Shown here piece by piece: positions 34,140 to 42,458 of a DNA stretch of 64,000 nt. The translations under genes and the position numbers were made by a program. The notes beneath the pieces were generated by a model, which saw only the letters and a program-made list of their open reading frames with translations, was not told the DNA's origin and did no database searches. Each line of letters starts with the position of its first letter. The stretch's first letter is position 1. Source of the stretch: Acidovorax_G lacteus. Its GTDB lineage: Bacteria > Pseudomonadota > Gammaproteobacteria > Burkholderiales > Burkholderiaceae_C. The stretch is taken from contig NZ_BAABEX010000030.1 in the NCBI RefSeq assembly GCF_039540375.1, positions 1-64,000 of the forward strand, given 5' to 3'.

Positions 34140-34958
34140 CTAAGACGTGGAGGACGACACCCCCGGCGGGCGGTGTCCAAAGCGTTCGAGGGTACCGCCG
34201 TGGCCGCGCTGGGCCAGCACCGCCTCGGCCAGCCCGAAATCGTCGGGGTACGTCACCTTGAAGTTCTGCGCGCTGGCTGGCACCAGGCGCGGGCGCAGCC
34301 CCATGGCCTCCATGGCGCTGGCCTCGTCCGTGGCCGCAGGGCCGATGCGATCCAGCGCCGACATAAGCGGGCCGATGCGGAACATCTGCGGCGTCTGCGC
34401 GAGCCACTTGTCGCTGCGATCCAGCGTGGACAGCACGCGCACGCCGCCCGGGCCATCGCTGGCCGTCTTGAGCGTGTCGGCCAGCTTGTGCGCCAGCAGC
34501 CCGCCCACCGCATCGGGCAGGCAGGCATCGATCAGCGCGTCGATGTGTTCGGGCTGCACCAGACAGCGGGCAGCGTCGTGCACCAGCACCCAGTCGGTGG
34601 GCTGCGCGCCGCGGGCCACCAGGGCGTCGAGGCTTGCGCGCACCGTCTCGGCGCGGGTCGGGCCGCCGCAGTCCACGACAAAGAACCCCACCTGTGGGTA
34701 GGCATGCAGAAAGCGGTCGCCCGACGCCACGGCCACCAAGGTACCGGCCAGCCGCGTGACCGCGCCCAGGGCCGCCAGCGTGTGCAGCACCAGCGGGTGG
34801 CCTGCCACCGTCTGGTACTGCTTGGGCAACGGGGTCGACGCAGTCCCGGGCGCAGCGCGCACGGCGCGTGCGCCCACGCCCGCGCAGGGCACCACCGCCC
34901 ACAGGCGGGCAGTACCCGACACCGGGGCAGGCATTGAAGGCAGGGCCAGATCGGTCAT
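34140..34958 (-). CDS. ispD: 2-C-methyl-D-erythritol 4-phosphate cytidylyltransferase
   Basis: A 272-residue nucleotidyltransferase, a bit longer than the ~235 usual. The CTP-binding motif appears as VVPCAGVGARAVRAAPGTAS, then LPKQYQTVAGHPLVLHTL, VLVHDAARCLVQPEHIDALI, TLDRSDKWLAQTPQMFRIG and KVTYPDDFGLAEAVL. The glycine-rich loop carries an Ala-rich insertion. It makes CDP-ME from MEP and CTP. Start ATG at 34958 or four codons earlier at 34970; neither has a good ribosome binding site. It is divergent from mfd and followed by ispF. Confidence 0.92.
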   Translation of the reverse strand: MTDLALPSMPAPVSGTARLWAVVPCAGVGARAVRAAPGTASTPLPKQYQTVAGHPLVLHTLAALGAVTRLAGTLVAVASGDRFLHAYPQVGFFVVDCGGPTRAETVRASLDALVARGAQPTDWVLVHDAARCLVQPEHIDALIDACLPDAVGGLLAHKLADTLKTASDGPGGVRVLSTLDRSDKWLAQTPQMFRIGPLMSALDRIGPAATDEASAMEAMGLRPRLVPASAQNFKVTYPDDFGLAEAVLAQRGHGGTLERFGHRPPGVSSSTS

Positions 34959-35085
34959 GAGGGGGGCCATTCTAGAATCACTCGCATCGCCCTGGACGGC
35001 GCCCGTGCCACGCACGGCGGCCCTCCGGGGCTTTGGTGTCTGCAGTGCCCTTCGGCGCTGCCGCCCCCTGCCCCGACGCCCCCGC

Positions 35086-38000
35086 ATGGACCTGCCCAAA
35101 CTCACCCCCGGAAAACGCTTCACGCTGCCCCGCCCTGTGGGCAGTGCCGACGCCCTGCTGCTGGCCCAACTCGCCCAGCGCGACAGCGGCCAAGGCCGTG
35201 CGACGGCCATCGTGACAGCCGATGCCACCGATGCCCAGCGCCTGCTCGACGAAATGGCGTTTTTTGCCCCCGGCCTGCGCTGTGCGCTGTTTCCCGACTG
35301 GGAAACCCTGCCCTACGACACCTTCTCGCCGCACCAGGACCTGATCAGCGAGCGCCTGGCCACGCTCTGGCGCATCCGCCAGGGCGAGGCCGACGTGGTG
35401 ATCGTGCCCGCCACCACGGCGCTGTACCGGCTCGCACCGCCGTCGTTCCTTGCGGGCTACACCTTCCACTTCAAGACCAAGCAGAAGCTCGACGAGGCGC
35501 GCCTGAAGGCCCAGCTCACGCTGGCCGGATATGCCCACGTGTCGCAGGTGGTCAGCCCGGGCGAATACGCGGTACGCGGCGGCCTGATCGACCTGTTCCC
35601 CATGGGCTCGCTCGTGCCCTACCGGGTGGACTTGTTCGACGACGAGATCGACAGCATCCGCACCTTCGACCCCGACAGCCAGCGCAGCCTGTACCCGGTG
35701 CCCGAAGTGCGCCTGCTGCCGGGCCGCGAGTTCCCGATGGACGACGAGGCGCGCGCGCGCTTTCGCAGCCGCTGGCGCGAAATGCTCGAAGGCGACCCGA
35801 CCAAGAGCCGCATCTACAAGGACATGGGCAACGGCGTGGCCACGGCGGGCATCGAGTACTACTTGCCGCTGTTCTTCGACGAGACCGCCACGGTGTTCGA
35901 CTACCTGGGCGACGCCGCCACGGTGGTGCTGCATGGCGATCTGGAACCCGCGTTCCAGCGCTTCTGGCAAGACACGCGCGAGCGCTTTCGCTTGGTGCAG
36001 GGCGACCCCGAGCGGCCCGCACTGCCGCCCGAGCTGCTGTTTCTGAGCGCCGAGCAGTTCTACACCCGTGCCAACGCGCATGCGCAGCTCGCGCTGCGCG
36101 GCGAGGTCGAAGATTCGCCGCACAGCGCGTGGTTCCAGCGCCTGCCCGACCTGTCGGTGGTGCGCGGTGCCGACGACCCGCTGGCCCGCCTGCACGCCCA
36201 CCTGCGCCGCGCCGGGCAGCGCATGCTGCTGCTGGCCGAAAGCGATGGCCGCCGCGAGAGCCTGCTCGACTTTCTGCGCGCCAGCGGCCTGAACCCGCCG
36301 GCCTTTGATTCGCTGCAGGCCTTCCTCGACGACGCGGCTGCAGAGCCCGTGGGCATTGCCACGGGCGCAGTGACGGTGGGCTTCCACTGGGGCGAGCAAG
36401 TGCTCGACCTGGTGACCGAGACCGAGCTGTTTGCCACCGGCCCCACCACGCGGCGGCGCAAGAAGCAGGAGCAGGTCAGCGACGTGGAGGCGCTGATCAA
36501 GGACCTGGCCGAACTCAACGTGGGCGACCCGGTGGTGCACAGCCAGCACGGCATCGGGCGCTACCGCGGCCTGGTCAACATGGACCTGGGCGAAAAGAAC
36601 CCCGACGGCAGCCCGGCGCTACAAGAGTTCTTGCACCTGGAATACGCCGACAAGGCCGTGCTGTACGTGCCCGTGAGCCAGTTGCAGCTGATCAGCCGCT
36701 ACACCGGCGTAAGCGCCGACGAAGCCCCGCTGCACAAGTTGGGCAGCGGCCAGTGGGAACGCGCCAAGCGCAAGGCGGCCGAGCAGGTGCGCGACTCGGC
36801 GGCCGAGCTGCTCAACATCTACGCCCGCCGCGCCGCGCGCCAGGGCCATGCGTTCCGCTACAGCCCGCACGACTACGAGGCGTTTGCCAACGACTTCGGC
36901 TTTGAGGAAACCGCCGACCAAAAAGCCGCGATCCATGCGGTGATCCAGGACATGATCAGCCCCCGCCCGATGGACCGGCTGGTCTGCGGCGACGTGGGCT
37001 TTGGCAAGACCGAAGTCGCCCTGCGCGCGGCCTTCGTGGCCGTCACGGGGGGCAAGCAGGTGGCATTCCTGGCCCCCACCACGCTGCTGGCCGAGCAGCA
37101 CTACCAAACGCTGGTGGACCGCTTTTCCAAGTGGCCGGTGAAGATTGCCGAGGTCTCGCGCTTTCGCTCGGGCAAAGAGATCAACTCGGCCATCAAGGGC
37201 ATTGCAGACGGCACGGTGGACATCGTGGTCGGCACGCACAAGCTGCTGTCCGAATCCACCCAGTTTGCCAACCTGGGCTTGCTCATCATCGACGAGGAGC
37301 ACCGCTTTGGCGTGCGCCACAAAGAGGCCATGAAGCAGCTGCGCGCCGAGGTCGACGTGCTCACGCTCACGGCCACGCCCATCCCGCGCACGCTGGGCAT
37401 GGCGCTCGAAGGCCTGCGCGACCTGAGCGTCATCGCCACCGCGCCGCAGCGCCGCCTGGCCATCAAGACCTTTGTGCGCAACGAAGGCACAGGCGTGATC
37501 CGCGAGGCCGTGCTGCGTGAATTGAAGCGCGGCGGGCAGGTGTACTTCCTGCACAACGAGGTCGAGACCATCGAAAACCGTCGGCAGAAGCTCGAAGAAA
37601 TCCTGCCCGAGGCGCGCATTGGCGTGGCCCACGGCCAGATGCCCGAGCGCGAACTGGAGCGCGTGATGCGCGACTTCGTGGCCCAGCGCTTCAACCTGCT
37701 GCTGTGCTCGACCATCATCGAGACTGGCATCGACGTGCCCACGGCCAACACCATCATCATGAGCCGGGCCGACAAGTTTGGCCTGGCGCAGCTGCACCAG
37801 CTGCGCGGCCGGGTGGGACGTAGCCACCACCAAGCCTATGCCTATCTGATGGTGCCCGACGTGGACGGCCTGACCAAGCAAGCGCAGCAGCGGCTTGAAG
37901 CCATCCAGCAGATGGAAGAGCTGGGCAGCGGCTTCTACCTGGCCATGCACGACCTGGAGATCCGCGGCGCGGGCGAGGTGCTGGGCGAAAGCCAGAGCGG

Positions 38001-38562
38001 CAACATGCTCGAGGTGGGCTTTCAGCTCTACAACGAGATGCTCAGCGAAGCGGTGCGCTCGCTCAAGGCGGGCAAGGAGCCCGACCTGCTCGCGCCGCTG
38101 TCGGTCACCACCGACATCAACCTGCACGCGCCCGCCCTGCTGCCCGACGACTACTGCGGCGACGTGCACCTGCGCCTGTCGTTTTACAAAAAGCTGGCCA
38201 CGGCCAAGACGGCCGACCAGATCGACCGGCTGCTCGAAGAGATCGTGGACCGCTTTGGCAAGCTGCCGCCGCAAGCGCAAACCCTCATCGACGTGCACCG
38301 CCTGCGCGTGCTGAGCGCGCCCTACGGCGTGGTGAAGGTGGATGCCACGCCGGGCGTGATCCTGATCACCTTCCGCCCGCAGCCGCCGGTGGACCCGATG
38401 CGCATCATCGAGCTGATCCAGAAGAACCGGCACATCAAGCTGGCAGGCAACGAAAAGCTGCGCATCGAACGCGCGCTGCCCGAAGCCAAAGACCGCGCGC
38501 AGCTCGTGCGCGACATCCTGCGCAGCCTGGGCCAGCCCACCCCGGCCACGGCGGCCGCCTGA
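35086..38562 (+). CDS. mfd: Transcription-repair coupling factor
   Basis: A 1158-residue motor that removes stalled RNA polymerase and recruits UvrA. The UvrB-homology part comes first (LFPDWETLPYDTFSPHQD). The RNA-polymerase interaction region follows (GDPVVHSQHGIGRYRGLV, residues ~480-550). The helicase has Walker A GDVGFGKTEVALRAA, DEEH in LLIIDEEHRFGVRHKEA, motif III LTATPIPRTLGMAL and the translocation motif QLHQLRGRVGRSHHQAYAYL. The C-terminal TRCF domain masks UvrA binding. Only the ATG at 35086 fits the family start; the frame continues upstream across ispD. Confidence 0.97.
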   Translation: MDLPKLTPGKRFTLPRPVGSADALLLAQLAQRDSGQGRATAIVTADATDAQRLLDEMAFFAPGLRCALFPDWETLPYDTFSPHQDLISERLATLWRIRQGEADVVIVPATTALYRLAPPSFLAGYTFHFKTKQKLDEARLKAQLTLAGYAHVSQVVSPGEYAVRGGLIDLFPMGSLVPYRVDLFDDEIDSIRTFDPDSQRSLYPVPEVRLLPGREFPMDDEARARFRSRWREMLEGDPTKSRIYKDMGNGVATAGIEYYLPLFFDETATVFDYLGDAATVVLHGDLEPAFQRFWQDTRERFRLVQGDPERPALPPELLFLSAEQFYTRANAHAQLALRGEVEDSPHSAWFQRLPDLSVVRGADDPLARLHAHLRRAGQRMLLLAESDGRRESLLDFLRASGLNPPAFDSLQAFLDDAAAEPVGIATGAVTVGFHWGEQVLDLVTETELFATGPTTRRRKKQEQVSDVEALIKDLAELNVGDPVVHSQHGIGRYRGLVNMDLGEKNPDGSPALQEFLHLEYADKAVLYVPVSQLQLISRYTGVSADEAPLHKLGSGQWERAKRKAAEQVRDSAAELLNIYARRAARQGHAFRYSPHDYEAFANDFGFEETADQKAAIHAVIQDMISPRPMDRLVCGDVGFGKTEVALRAAFVAVTGGKQVAFLAPTTLLAEQHYQTLVDRFSKWPVKIAEVSRFRSGKEINSAIKGIADGTVDIVVGTHKLLSESTQFANLGLLIIDEEHRFGVRHKEAMKQLRAEVDVLTLTATPIPRTLGMALEGLRDLSVIATAPQRRLAIKTFVRNEGTGVIREAVLRELKRGGQVYFLHNEVETIENRRQKLEEILPEARIGVAHGQMPERELERVMRDFVAQRFNLLLCSTIIETGIDVPTANTIIMSRADKFGLAQLHQLRGRVGRSHHQAYAYLMVPDVDGLTKQAQQRLEAIQQMEELGSGFYLAMHDLEIRGAGEVLGESQSGNMLEVGFQLYNEMLSEAVRSLKAGKEPDLLAPLSVTTDINLHAPALLPDDYCGDVHLRLSFYKKLATAKTADQIDRLLEEIVDRFGKLPPQAQTLIDVHRLRVLSAPYGVVKVDATPGVILITFRPQPPVDPMRIIELIQKNRHIKLAGNEKLRIERALPEAKDRAQLVRDILRSLGQPTPATAAA

Positions 38563-38578
38563 CCCCCCCCCCGCGCCC

Positions 38579-39241
38579 ATGCCGCTCGAAGCCCTGCTCA
38601 CCGCCTGCGCTCTGGCTGTGGCCCTGTGGCTGCGCCCCTGGCGCATGCTGCGTTTGCCACCGGCCGCGCCAGGCGGGCCCGCGGGCGTGTCGCCCCTGGT
38701 CACGCCGCTGCTGGCCGTGCTGGTGCTGCTGCCCTGGCTGTGGGCCCTGCCCACGCTGCACCGCATGCCGCTGCAACTGCAGTGGTCGGGCGCCTGCCTG
38801 GTGGTGCTGATGCTGGGCTGGCCGCTGGCCATCCCCGCGCTGGTGGCCGTGGGCGCGATCGCCTGCGTGCTCTCGCCCGCGCTGGGCTGGGAGCAGGCGC
38901 TGGGCGCCATCGCCTGGCAGGGCGTGGTGCCCGCCACGCTGGCGCTGGGCCTGGGCGCAGCGCTGCGCCGCTGGCTGGGTCCCAAGCCCTTCATCTACGT
39001 GCTGGGCCGGGCCTTTTTGGGCACGGTGCTGTGCCTGTTTGTGGCCAGCGTGCTGGGCCAGTGGGCGGGCCACGCCTTGCCTGGGGTGGGGAACGAGCTG
39101 TCGCTCGTCGCCCGCTGGCTCATGGCCTGGGGCGATGCGTTTGTCACCGGCATGCTCGCAGCCATCTTTGTGGCCTTCAAGCCCGAGTGGCTGGCCACCT
39201 GGTCCGACCGGCTGTACCTGCCGCGGCCGGACGGCCGCTGA
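38579..39241 (+). CDS. Integral membrane protein, possible CbiM-like/energy-coupling-factor permease relative
   Basis: A 220-residue protein with six or seven hydrophobic helices and a tryptophan-rich middle. It ends in WGDAFVTGMLAAIFVAFKPE and WSDRLYLPRP. This end resembles proteins annotated in Burkholderiales as CbiM-superfamily permeases, but I see no metal-binding N-terminal histidine cluster. It lies 16 bases after mfd and is probably co-transcribed. The function is not established. Confidence 0.6.
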   Translation: MPLEALLTACALAVALWLRPWRMLRLPPAAPGGPAGVSPLVTPLLAVLVLLPWLWALPTLHRMPLQLQWSGACLVVLMLGWPLAIPALVAVGAIACVLSPALGWEQALGAIAWQGVVPATLALGLGAALRRWLGPKPFIYVLGRAFLGTVLCLFVASVLGQWAGHALPGVGNELSLVARWLMAWGDAFVTGMLAAIFVAFKPEWLATWSDRLYLPRPDGR

Positions 39242-39342
39242 CCGCCAGCATCACGGCCTTCGTGGACCACGGTTGAGCCGCGTCAAACCGCCCTGCAGGG
39301 GCGCAGTCGATGATGGGGGCCTCACACACGAGGAGGCGCCCC

Positions 39343-39519
39343 ATGAAGCTGCTGAACGACCTGCTGCACACCGACTACGGACTCATGAGCCTGACCGTCA
39401 TTGCCATCACCCTGGGCATGGCGGTGTTCTTCATCCGCCTGTTTGTGGGCAAGATGAACGAAAGCGCCGCCCAGGCCGCGCGTGGCACGCAAGGCCAGCC
39501 ACCCACCCCGCGGCGCTGA
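39343..39519 (+). CDS. DUF3149 small membrane protein
   Basis: A 58-residue protein. It starts MKLLNDLLHTDYGLMSLTVI and has a single membrane helix (LMSLTVIAITLGMAVFFIRL), then LFVGKMNESAAQAA and a basic tail. This is the DUF3149 pattern; function unknown. An AGGAGG box seven bases before the ATG fixes the start. It sits between the membrane protein at 38579 and serB. Confidence 0.85.
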   Translation: MKLLNDLLHTDYGLMSLTVIAITLGMAVFFIRLFVGKMNESAAQAARGTQGQPPTPRR

Positions 39520-39561
39520 GGCCGCGCGCGCAAGGCCTGCCGGTGGGAGGCCCGGGCCGCA

Positions 39562-39590
39562 TTGCCCTAACATCGCGGGTTTTGTAGACT
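39562..39590 (+). promoter_or_regulatory. Candidate promoter of serB
   Basis: TTGCCC (39562-39567), 17-base spacer, TAGACT (39585-39590). The start codon at 39608 follows about ten bases after the expected transcription start, so the leader is very short and no clear ribosome binding site is visible. Confidence 0.5.
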
Positions 39591-39607
39591 CGCTTGGCTA
39601 TTCCGGC

Positions 39608-40321
39608 ATGACCTCTCCCACCGAATTTGCGCCTGGCCTTGTGCTGCAGGGCGTGCAAGGCCCGCTGTCGCTGCGCGACTTCAAGCTCATCGCGTTCGAC
39701 ATGGACTCGACCCTCATCAACATCGAGTGCGTGGACGAAATTGCCGACGCCGCAGGCCGCAAGGCCGAGGTGGCCGCGATCACCGAAGCCGCGATGCAAG
39801 GCCTGATCACCGACTACAAAGAAAGCCTGCGCCAGCGCGTGGCGCTGCTCAAGGGCGTGACAGTGCAGCACCTGGAGCACGTCTTCACCGAGCGGCTGCG
39901 CTTCAACCCCGGCGCGCAGACGCTGGTGGCCGCCGCCAAGGCCGCAGGCCTGACCACGCTGCTCGTCTCGGGCGGCTTCACCTTTTTTGCCGACCGCGTG
40001 AAGGCCGGGCTGGGCATCGACCTGGCGCGCTCGAACCAGCTTGAAGTGAACAACGGCGTGCTCACCGGCCGCATGGTGGACCAGTGCTGGGGCGACATTT
40101 GCGACGGGGCCGAAAAGCGGCGCACGCTGCTCGAAGTCGCGTCGCTGCTGGGCATTGCGCCCTCGCAGGCCATCGCCGTGGGCGACGGTGCGAACGATCT
40201 GCCCATGATGGGCGCGGCCGGCCTGTCGGTGGCCTACCACGCCAAACCAGCCGTGCGCGCGCAGGCCAAGGTGGCCATCCACCAGGGCGGGCTCGACCGC
40301 CTGCTCGAAGTGCTGCGCTGA
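39608..40321 (+). CDS. serB: Phosphoserine phosphatase
   Basis: A 237-residue HAD-family enzyme that makes serine from phosphoserine. Motif I (IAFDMDSTLINIECVDEIA) carries both catalytic aspartates; motif II serine is in LLVSGGFTFFADRVK; motif III lysine and motif IV are in AEKRRTLLE and AIAVGDGANDLPMMGAAGL. The N-terminal ACT-like domain of E. coli SerB (322 residues) is absent, as usual in related betaproteobacteria. A thioredoxin-like gene follows 13 bases later. Confidence 0.94.
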   Translation: MTSPTEFAPGLVLQGVQGPLSLRDFKLIAFDMDSTLINIECVDEIADAAGRKAEVAAITEAAMQGLITDYKESLRQRVALLKGVTVQHLEHVFTERLRFNPGAQTLVAAAKAAGLTTLLVSGGFTFFADRVKAGLGIDLARSNQLEVNNGVLTGRMVDQCWGDICDGAEKRRTLLEVASLLGIAPSQAIAVGDGANDLPMMGAAGLSVAYHAKPAVRAQAKVAIHQGGLDRLLEVLR

Positions 40322-40334
40322 CCGGCACACCCCC

Positions 40335-40922
40335 ATGGCCGACAGCACTGCGCCGCCACCGGGCGGCCCCGGCCGCAAGGCAGCACAGCGGCTGCGCGCC
40401 TGGGCCCGCGGCTGGAAGTCGCACCTGCTCACGCTGGCCCTGGTGTGGCTGGTGGTGACGGCCGTGGACGCCTGGCGCCTGCGCGACCTGCCGCGCGGCC
40501 CGGCCCCGGCCACCGCGCTGGTGCTGGCACCACACGGCCAGGCCACCACGCTACAAGACTGGCGCGCCCAGCACCCGGGCCGCGCCGTGGCCCTGCACTT
40601 CTGGGCCGAATGGTGCGCCATCTGCCGCATCGAAGAACCCACGGTGGCCGCCCTGTCGGCCGACTGGCCGGTGCTGGGCATCGCCATGCAGTCGGGCGAT
40701 GTCGCCCAGGTGGCGCGGGTGCAGCAGCAGCGCGGCCACCCCTGGCCCACGGCGGTGGACCCACGCGGACAGCTCTCGGCCGACTGGGGCGTGCGCAGCG
40801 TGCCCGCGCTGGTGGTGATGGACGCCTCAGGCCGGGTGCGCTTTGCCACCAGCGGCTACACCCCGGGCTGGTCGATGCGCCTGCGGCTGTGGTGGGCGCA
40901 GACGGTGCCCGCCTGGGGCTGA
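40335..40922 (+). CDS. Membrane-anchored thioredoxin-like protein (ScsD/TlpA type)
   Basis: A 195-residue protein. An N-terminal cytoplasmic part is followed by one membrane helix near residue 35-45 (HLLTLALVWLVVTAVDAW). The periplasmic thioredoxin fold then has the active site HFWAEWCAICRIEEPT (CAIC, a CxxC) and the cis-proline region VRSVPALVVMDASGRV. It probably reduces or isomerises disulfides in the periplasm, as ScsD/DsbE-like proteins do. No DsbD partner is visible. The short spacing to serB suggests co-transcription. Confidence 0.85.
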   Translation: MADSTAPPPGGPGRKAAQRLRAWARGWKSHLLTLALVWLVVTAVDAWRLRDLPRGPAPATALVLAPHGQATTLQDWRAQHPGRAVALHFWAEWCAICRIEEPTVAALSADWPVLGIAMQSGDVAQVARVQQQRGHPWPTAVDPRGQLSADWGVRSVPALVVMDASGRVRFATSGYTPGWSMRLRLWWAQTVPAWG

Positions 40923-40963
40923 GCCCGTCTTCGGCAAGACCACACCCGGGTCAGTCAGCACCC

Positions 40964-41030
40964 TTTTGCTATTTATTTGATAGCTGCTCGTGCTTGATTT
41001 TGCTAATGGAGCAGCCGCTTTGGCCTCAAT
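40964..41030 (+). repeat. Interspersed palindromic repeat, copy 5
   Basis: TTTTGCTATTTATTTGATAG precedes CTGCTCGTGCTTGATTTTGC, then AATGGAGCAGCCGCTTTGGC. The left arm is intact and the right arm decayed. It lies immediately before a transposase remnant. Confidence 0.8.
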
Positions 41031-41047
41031 CCGAGGCTCAAAGGTGT

Positions 41048-41203
41048 CTAGTTCAGCCGGGGCGATTCACGCAGCGCCTGACCCAACACGCCCAACAGGT
41101 CTTCGCGATCCTCGTCGCCCAGTGCGATCGGCCCGCGCAGGTCTCCCCGAGAGGTCACGTGATACACAGCGCCTGAGAACTCGATACGTAGGGGCCTGGC
41201 CAT
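41048..41203 (-). pseudogene. REP-associated tyrosine transposase (RAYT), N-terminal remnant
   Basis: A 51-codon frame starting MARPLRIEFSGAVYHVTSRG, then DLRGPIALGDEDREDLLGVL, ending in an early stop. The start, with PLRIEFxGAxYHVTSRG, is the hallmark of Y1/TnpA_REP transposases of ~200-300 residues. The catalytic HUH pair and tyrosine should come later and are missing. It is therefore a relic; whether it is translated is unknown. It lies 18 bases from repeat copy 5. Confidence 0.85.
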
Positions 41204-41336
41204 GTTCGGACATTCCGCTGACTTGGATTGCAGCGGCGTTCGTGCGGTGTGGAGGCAAAAGGCAAGACCCCGTTGCTGCTCCGTTGCTGCTGGCTCAACA
41301 CAGCTCGTAGCACACGCAACGCTGGCACCATAAAAG

Positions 41337-41393
41337 AAGCCACCCGGAACCCCACAGCTTTAGCGGCTGGCAGGTGTGGCGGGTGGCTTTTTT
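41337..41393 (+). terminator. Possible terminator in the transposase/Rhs gap
   Basis: AAGCCACCCG pairs with CGGGTGGCTT across a 33-base interior that can itself pair partly (CCCCACA with TGTGGC). Six T follow on the plus strand. No plus-strand gene directly upstream explains it. The rest of 41204-41447 shows nothing else. Confidence 0.5.
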
Positions 41394-41447
41394 GTGAGTA
41401 ATAGACCTCAGTGCGTGGCTACCTCAAGACCTGGGCCGCACACGGCA

Positions 41448-41666
41448 TCACGGCTTCGGCCTCTTCCAAATGGCATGGGCAACAATTGCAATCCCTATTA
41501 GGAGCGACGGCATCCCTCCCGCCAAGAACTCGTAGTCCTTGGGAAGAAGCAACTTGAACACGTCGTCTACCCAGCAACTCGTGCGGCACATTCGTTGACC
41601 GCTCACCATTAAAGCCAGTCCAATTGATATGGCTGTGAGCCCGATTCCAATGCCGATCTTGTTCAT
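41448..41666 (-). CDS. Small two-helix membrane protein, candidate immunity to the Rhs tip
   Basis: A 72-residue protein. Helix one is in MNKIGIGIGLTAISIGLALM, then a short loop with two cysteines (RMCRTSCWVDD), and helix two in GGMPSLLIGIAIVAHAIW with a basic end (KRPKP). It begins 12 bases after the restored stop of the Rhs tip (41679), with AGGA about seven bases before the ATG. The gene directly after a polymorphic toxin tip is usually its immunity gene. A membrane immunity would fit a toxin acting at or in the inner membrane. I know no homologue. Function is inferred from position only. Confidence 0.55.
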   Translation of the reverse strand: MNKIGIGIGLTAISIGLALMVSGQRMCRTSCWVDDVFKLLLPKDYEFLAGGMPSLLIGIAIVAHAIWKRPKP

Positions 41667-41678
41667 ATATCGGTCCTA

Positions 41679-42343
41679 TTAGCGCAGGGCTCGCCACATG
41701 CGGCCGAGTTGCCCACCACTGCGGCGGTATTTGTCATAGATGTCTGGGAAATCAGTGTTCGGATCAAACTGGGGCGGATTGAACACTGGGCCGAGATTTT
41801 TGGAGTGCACTTGCACCCGCTTGGGGCGTCATCCTGGTGATAGGCCGCAGGCAAGAAATCGGTCGGAGATTTCCCCGGAGTACAAGAGTTTTCACTGCAC
41901 TCCCACCGCAAGCAACGGAGCCGGTAATCGCCCTCATCCGGATTGGGTGTGAACATCTCAGCACCTGACTCCCAAGCAGACTGATTGCCCTCGCCAGTAG
42001 GCCGCTCAAATGAGCCTGGGCCATGTCTACGCCACTGTCTGCGGTTGTATGCATTGCCGCCAGGAGCGGCGGGCCTCGCAGACCTCAACCCCTCGGGATC
42101 GACGAACAAAAGTGGATTCCCCTCCACATATGCAAACCGATTCCACCCCCCCTCCAACCCAATCGGGTCCGCCTGCACATACCGCCCCGTCACCGCATCG
42201 TAGTAGCGGTGCAGGTTGTACGCCAACTGGCTTTCTTCGTCCCACACCTGCCCGGGGTAGCGCAGGTCAAACGCCGCCGCCTCCGCATACGCCGGCCCGG
42301 CCGCACTGTGCACAAACCCCGTGGCTGCCTGCGTAGGCTGCAC
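41679..42343 (-). pseudogene. Rhs-family protein, 3' fragment with frameshifted variable tip
   Basis: The 5' part reads the end of an Rhs core: RYPGQVWDEESQLAYNLHRY, TGRYVQADPIGLEGGWNRFA, YVEGNPLLFVDPEGL. The DPxGL marks the junction after which a toxin tip begins. There is no start codon of note and a TGA lies in frame at 42347-42349, so the core is truncated. The tip continues to HQDDAP, and at the four-base G run 41823-41826 (C run on the coding strand) the sensible frame changes. With one extra C it reads PKRVQVHSKNLGPVF, FDPNTDFPDIYDKYRRSG and GQLGRMWRALR, stopping at 41679. Unshifted, it runs on to 41663 with unlikely sequence. Total tip about 135 residues, no known toxin family recognised. 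Confidence 0.75.
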
Positions 42344-42458
42344 GGCTCACAAACAACCGGCTGTTTCCGCCTTGGGAGCCTCAGGCCAGCCCTCGTAGCA
42401 CAGACATTTGCGCCAGCGCAGCCCGTGGCTGCCGCCAAGGTGGCACAGTCGGCCCCCA

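Noticed and set aside
36619..38994. Minus-strand open frame of 791 codons opposite mfd
   Set aside because: mfd on the plus strand is full-length with all helicase motifs; this is its shadow.
41337..41393. A tmRNA or other structured RNA end
   Set aside because: Only a single long hairpin with a T-run is present; no tRNA-like domain or tag-encoding frame is seen nearby.
41764..42054. A separate 96-codon minus-strand gene inside the Rhs tip
   Set aside because: It is a different frame of the Rhs tip, with no ribosome binding site or protein-like features; only its Rhs-frame neighbour is convincing.
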